A stretch of 8,336 nt of DNA, from the NCBI GenBank assembly GCA_002699325.1, contig PABS01000129.1, positions 5,263 to 13,598 of the forward strand, given 5' to 3'. A model generated the notes under the pieces. That model saw only the letters and a program-made list of their open reading frames with translations, was not told where the DNA came from and made no database searches. Positions 5,852 to 8,336 of this stretch are shown here, in pieces. Origin of the DNA: Ponticaulis sp. GTDB taxonomy: Bacteria; Pseudomonadota; Alphaproteobacteria; Caulobacterales; Hyphomonadaceae. Numbering within the stretch: the stretch's first letter is position 1; each line of letters starts with the position of its first letter. A program made the position numbers and the translations under genes.

Positions 5852-6232
5852 ATGAATATCATCAAATCGGCCCTGGCAGGATCAGCCTGCTTCCTGCTGG
5901 CCGGAACGGCGAGTGCAGACGTTTCACACATTGTTTTCTTTGAGCTGAACGATAACAGCCCTGAAAAAATGGATGCGCTGATCGAAGGTGCATACGAGCA
6001 TCTCTGCGATATTGATGGCGTGACAGCGTGTGAAGTGGCCTCGCGTATGACATCGCGACAAGCCGGGCCGAACGACAAGGCCTATGATGTCGCGCTGATT
6101 GTGACGCTCGACAGCGCTGAGAGCCTGACCGCCTATGACACAGACCCGGAGCATTTGGCTTTCATCGGCAAATACCGTGAGAACTGGAAAAGTGTCCGCG
6201 TGATGGACAGTGATATCGTCGCGGCTGACTGA
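5852..6232 (+). CDS. Exported Dabb (stress-responsive A/B barrel) domain protein
   Basis: This 126-residue protein has a clear Sec signal peptide, MNIIKSALAGSACFLLAGTA, with cleavage expected after ASA at residue 22. A single Dabb-type ferredoxin-like barrel follows from about 24 to 124. The opening strand VSHIVFFELND (24-34) and the helix segment DPEHLAFIGKYRENW (98-112) are typical of the family. Dabb domains usually dimerise; some act in plant stress or as small-molecule enzymes, but no catalytic residue can be assigned here. Most members are cytoplasmic, so export is notable. The mature part has only two cysteines, C51 and C60, which could form a disulfide in the periplasm. The ATG follows CGGGGA with about 8 nt spacing. 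Its TGA stop directly abuts the convergent MATE stop. Function is unknown. Confidence 0.8.
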   Translation: MNIIKSALAGSACFLLAGTASADVSHIVFFELNDNSPEKMDALIEGAYEHLCDIDGVTACEVASRMTSRQAGPNDKAYDVALIVTLDSAESLTAYDTDPEHLAFIGKYRENWKSVRVMDSDIVAAD

Positions 6233-7555
6233 TCAGGATTTTGTTTGCGTCTGCGGCTTTCCAGTCGCGGACGCAAACAGGCCTGGCAGGTACGCACCAA
6301 GCGCAAAGGCGCGATAGACGTACATCAGCAAAAACGCGACCCAGACGCCTGTATTCCCAAACAATTGCCGGAAGGCGAGGTCTGTCGCCACATATAGTGC
6401 GGTGGTGATGACGGCTGCATTCCGCAGCGCCTTGCCGCGTGTGGCGCCAAGGAAAAAACCATCGAGCTGCCAGCATGGTACGCCGATCAGGGGCACCACG
6501 GCGCAATAGGGCAGGAAAGCGAGCGCAATCTGCTTCACGTCAGCGTCGCGCACAAAGGTGTCGATGAGCCATCCGCCGGCGAGATAGTAGACCACGCTGA
6601 TCATCAAACCCGATACCAGAGCGATCTCTGTTGTGAGCCGCATGGCGCGGTAGAGGCGGTGCTTGTCTCGCGCCCCATAGGCTTCGCCGATCTCTTTTTC
6701 CGCGACGAAGGCATAGCCATCCAGAACGAAGGCCGAGACGGTGACGAACTGGAGCAGGACTTCGTTTCCGGCGAGCGTCGCAGTGTCGATGCTGGCGCCG
6801 GAATTCACAAACCAGGCGAAGACGAAAAGCAGAGCGAGCGTGCGGATAAGAATATCGCGATTGGCTGTGAAGAGCGCGATCAGCTTGGCCTTATCAAAGA
6901 GGGCAGGTGACCGGCCCAGACCTGAGCGCACCATATAAAGCCCCACAATCACCGAAACCCATTCGCCGATGGCCGTCCCGGCGCCAATGCCTGCCGGGCC
7001 AAGATCGAGCCCGGCGACGAACCAGATGTCGAGCCCGCAATTCACGCCGTTCATGATGATCTGAACGACCAGAAGCTGACCCGTCTTTCCCATGCCGAGC
7101 AGCCAACCCGTTATCGCGTAACTGATCAGAAGAGCAGGAGCGCCCCAGATGCGCGCGTTCCAGTAACTGCCTGCCAAATTCTTCACCTCATTCGTTGCGG
7201 CAAAGGGCTGGAAGACTAGATGTTTCAGGAGGGGAGAGAGCAGCAAGATGGCCAGGCCGAGCGCCGCGCCGGTTAAAAGCGCGCGCTGCAGCGTGGCGCT
7301 GACTTCATCATGCTGATCTGCCCCAGCCGCTTGGGCGACAAGGCCCGTCGTGGACATGCGCAGAAAACCAAAAGCCCAATAGAGAAAGGTCATGGTGACG
7401 ACGGCAATGCCGACCGCGCCAATATCCACCTCAGTCCCGTGCAGACCCATGACGGCAGTATCGACGACGCCTGTTGAGGCGGTCGCGGCCTGCGCCAGCA
7501 TAACCGGCACGGCAAGCCTGATGACTTTGGATCGGGTGAGCGGTTGAAGGGCCAT
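6233..7555 (-). CDS. MATE-family multidrug efflux transporter, DinF subfamily
   Basis: This 440-residue polytopic membrane protein has the length and hydrophobic pattern of a 12-helix MATE antiporter, which exports organic cations or other toxic compounds against Na+ or H+. VPVMLAQAATASTGVVDTAVMG (16-37) is the first helix, with D32 at the position of the conserved acidic residue. FLRMSTTGLVAQAAGA (64-79) is a hallmark of the DinF branch. The C-terminal half repeats the pattern with LDGYAFVAEKEIGEAYG (278-294) and QLDGFFLGATRGKALRNA (363-380). The substrate cannot be assigned. The start ATG at 7555 has no good Shine-Dalgarno. It lies 70 bp downstream of the tyrosine phosphatase gene on the same strand, so they may share a transcript, with an inverted repeat in between. 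Its stop overlaps a TGATCA palindrome shared with the Dabb stop. Confidence 0.94.
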   Translation of the reverse strand: MALQPLTRSKVIRLAVPVMLAQAATASTGVVDTAVMGLHGTEVDIGAVGIAVVTMTFLYWAFGFLRMSTTGLVAQAAGADQHDEVSATLQRALLTGAALGLAILLLSPLLKHLVFQPFAATNEVKNLAGSYWNARIWGAPALLISYAITGWLLGMGKTGQLLVVQIIMNGVNCGLDIWFVAGLDLGPAGIGAGTAIGEWVSVIVGLYMVRSGLGRSPALFDKAKLIALFTANRDILIRTLALLFVFAWFVNSGASIDTATLAGNEVLLQFVTVSAFVLDGYAFVAEKEIGEAYGARDKHRLYRAMRLTTEIALVSGLMISVVYYLAGGWLIDTFVRDADVKQIALAFLPYCAVVPLIGVPCWQLDGFFLGATRGKALRNAAVITTALYVATDLAFRQLFGNTGVWVAFLLMYVYRAFALGAYLPGLFASATGKPQTQTKS

Positions 7556-7581
7556 CAGAGCCGCTTAAGCGAGTATGGCGC

Positions 7582-7617
7582 GCCGGGCAATTGGTTGCAG
7601 GAGGGCAGGTGCCCGGC
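7582..7617. repeat. 8-bp GC-rich inverted repeat between the phosphatase and MATE genes
   Basis: GCCGGGCA (7582-7589) and TGCCCGGC (7610-7617) are perfect inverse complements with a 20-nt loop. The pair begins 8 bp after the phosphatase stop on the minus strand. It could partly terminate or attenuate transcription before the MATE gene. The absence of a U-tract argues against a classical intrinsic terminator. Confidence 0.5.
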
Positions 7618-7625
7618 TGTGCACA

Positions 7626-8087
7626 TCAAGCCTTTTGCCGAAGTTCTTTCAGAAGGCCTTCACAGGCTTGTTCGACTAAGTCGATCGTCTGATCAAACTT
7701 CTTGTTGAAATAGGGGTCAGGCATATCGCGCAGGGGCTGGTCGGGCGCATAGTCGAGATACCGGCGCACGGGCGTATTGTTGCCTTCCGGGCGATAGCGT
7801 TCGACGTCTTTCTGGTTCTTCTCGTCCATGACCAGAATGAGATCGAACTCTTCGTAATCAGTGCGGCGGAACTGGCGCGCTCTCAGGGCGGACATGTCGT
7901 ATCCTTTCTGAAGCGCCGCCTTCTGCATGGGGCCATGCGGCGCGCTGCCGATATGCCAGCTGCCAGTGCCCGCACTATCAATGCGGAGCGGCAGGCCGGC
8001 GTCTTTCGCCTTCTGACGCAGAACGATTTCTGCGGTGGGCGAGCGACAGATGTTTCCGAGACAAACGAACAAGACAGACTGAATCAT
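7626..8087 (-). CDS. Low-molecular-weight protein tyrosine phosphatase
   Basis: This 153-residue cytoplasmic enzyme belongs to the LMW-PTP family, which removes phosphate from tyrosine residues; relatives include Wzb, Etp and arsenate reductases. The N-terminal P-loop VCLGNICRSP (8-17) gives the CX5R motif, with nucleophile C9 and R15. DSAGT (37-41) is the second conserved segment. DMPDPYF (121-127) provides the general acid D124 and the adjacent aromatic residue. Arsenate reductases of this fold have extra redox cysteines that are not evident here, so phosphatase is preferred. I chose ATG 8087 (MIQSVLFVCL), which matches the family start. The frame extends upstream to a TTG at 8138, adding 17 residues with no family support. 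No tyrosine kinase or polysaccharide gene is visible nearby, so its target is unknown. Confidence 0.95.
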   Translation of the reverse strand: MIQSVLFVCLGNICRSPTAEIVLRQKAKDAGLPLRIDSAGTGSWHIGSAPHGPMQKAALQKGYDMSALRARQFRRTDYEEFDLILVMDEKNQKDVERYRPEGNNTPVRRYLDYAPDQPLRDMPDPYFNKKFDQTIDLVEQACEGLLKELRQKA

Positions 8088-8256
8088 GTGCCTGAAGCTA
8101 TGCCGTCTGGCGAGGATGTCAGTACGCAGAACGTCCAAATCCTATTTTTGGGAAAAATTGCCGCTTATTCGGATTTACAATGCCGATCTTGCTCGTTAGT
8201 GACGCCGTTCCCGCCAAAACAGGCAAACTGTTGCGTGGCAACCTAGGAGATAGACT
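8088..8256. promoter_or_regulatory. Divergent intergenic region between the phosphatase gene and asd
   Basis: This 169-bp gap separates two divergent genes. A TACAAT hexamer (8176-8181), 75 bp upstream of the asd start, is the best -10 candidate for asd. No -35 hexamer sits at proper spacing; TTGCCG (8158-8163) is only 12 bp away. AGGAGA at 8245-8250 is the asd ribosome site. The stretch around 8138-8185 is AT-richer than the rest. Confidence 0.3.
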
Positions 8257-8336
8257 ATGAGCGTCCGCTCTTTTCCCGCTAATCCAAATGTCGGCATTGT
8301 CGGCGCTACTGGCATGGTCGGAGAAATGATGCGCAA
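8257..8336 (+). CDS. asd: Aspartate-semialdehyde dehydrogenase, N-terminal fragment
   Basis: The 26 complete codons before the window edge encode MSVRSFPANP followed by NVGIVGATGMVGEMMR. GATGMVG is the NADP-binding glycine motif characteristic of bacterial Asd. Asd reduces aspartyl phosphate to aspartate semialdehyde for lysine, diaminopimelate, methionine and threonine synthesis. ArgC has a related motif but usually reads GASGYTG, so Asd is the better call. The ATG is preceded by AGGAGA at 6 bp spacing. The rest of the gene lies outside the window, so completeness cannot be judged. Confidence 0.85.
   Translation, partial: MSVRSFPANPNVGIVGATGMVGEMMR

Noticed and set aside
8088..8138. Upstream TTG start for the tyrosine phosphatase
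   Set aside because: The family normally begins a few residues before the CX5R loop, which fits ATG 8087.

Overview
The window looks like ordinary chromosome from a moderately GC-rich alphaproteobacterium. The strongest taxonomic hints are the alphaproteobacterial-type SspB adaptor (a Caulobacter SspB-alpha-like core with a C-terminal VVQLDTFRRK tail), the style of the ferrochelatase, and weak Shine-Dalgarno sites with TTG starts. A Caulobacterales/Hyphomonadaceae-like host is my best guess, inferred from remembered family sequences and not searched. I see no tRNA, rRNA, transposase, integrase, CRISPR array or phage structural gene.

Layout. Positions 1-1720 hold two minus-strand genes: a ClC-family chloride channel/transporter and, downstream of it, the start of an unrecognised protein that runs off the left edge. 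A 214-bp divergent gap follows. Positions 1935-2900 hold a plus-strand pair, the ClpXP adaptor sspB and a PaaI-like hotdog thioesterase 3 bp downstream. A Tat-exported class A beta-lactamase comes next (2984-3899), broken by one extra base near 3202-3204. Positions 3872-5695 are minus strand: ferrochelatase hemH, a two-helix small membrane protein, and a RusA-like Holliday-junction nuclease whose 3' end overlaps the beta-lactamase tail. A small exported Dabb-domain protein (5852-6232, plus) meets a DinF-type MATE transporter (6233-7555, minus) stop codon to stop codon. A low-molecular-weight protein tyrosine phosphatase (7626-8087, minus) lies upstream of the MATE gene. The first 80 bases of aspartate-semialdehyde dehydrogenase (plus) end the window.

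How the genes relate. Most are housekeeping functions: protein quality control, heme and aspartate-family amino-acid synthesis, ion and drug transport. They sit in short one- to three-gene transcription units and do not form one pathway. The accessory-looking items are the beta-lactamase and the stand-alone RusA nuclease.

I found no convincing undescribed multi-gene system. The points most worth a second look are the single-base frameshift in an otherwise fully motif-intact beta-lactamase, a perfect 10-bp inverted repeat abutting the rusA-like start codon, the channel-like valine at the proton-glutamate position of the ClC protein, and the unrecognised conserved-looking protein at the left edge.
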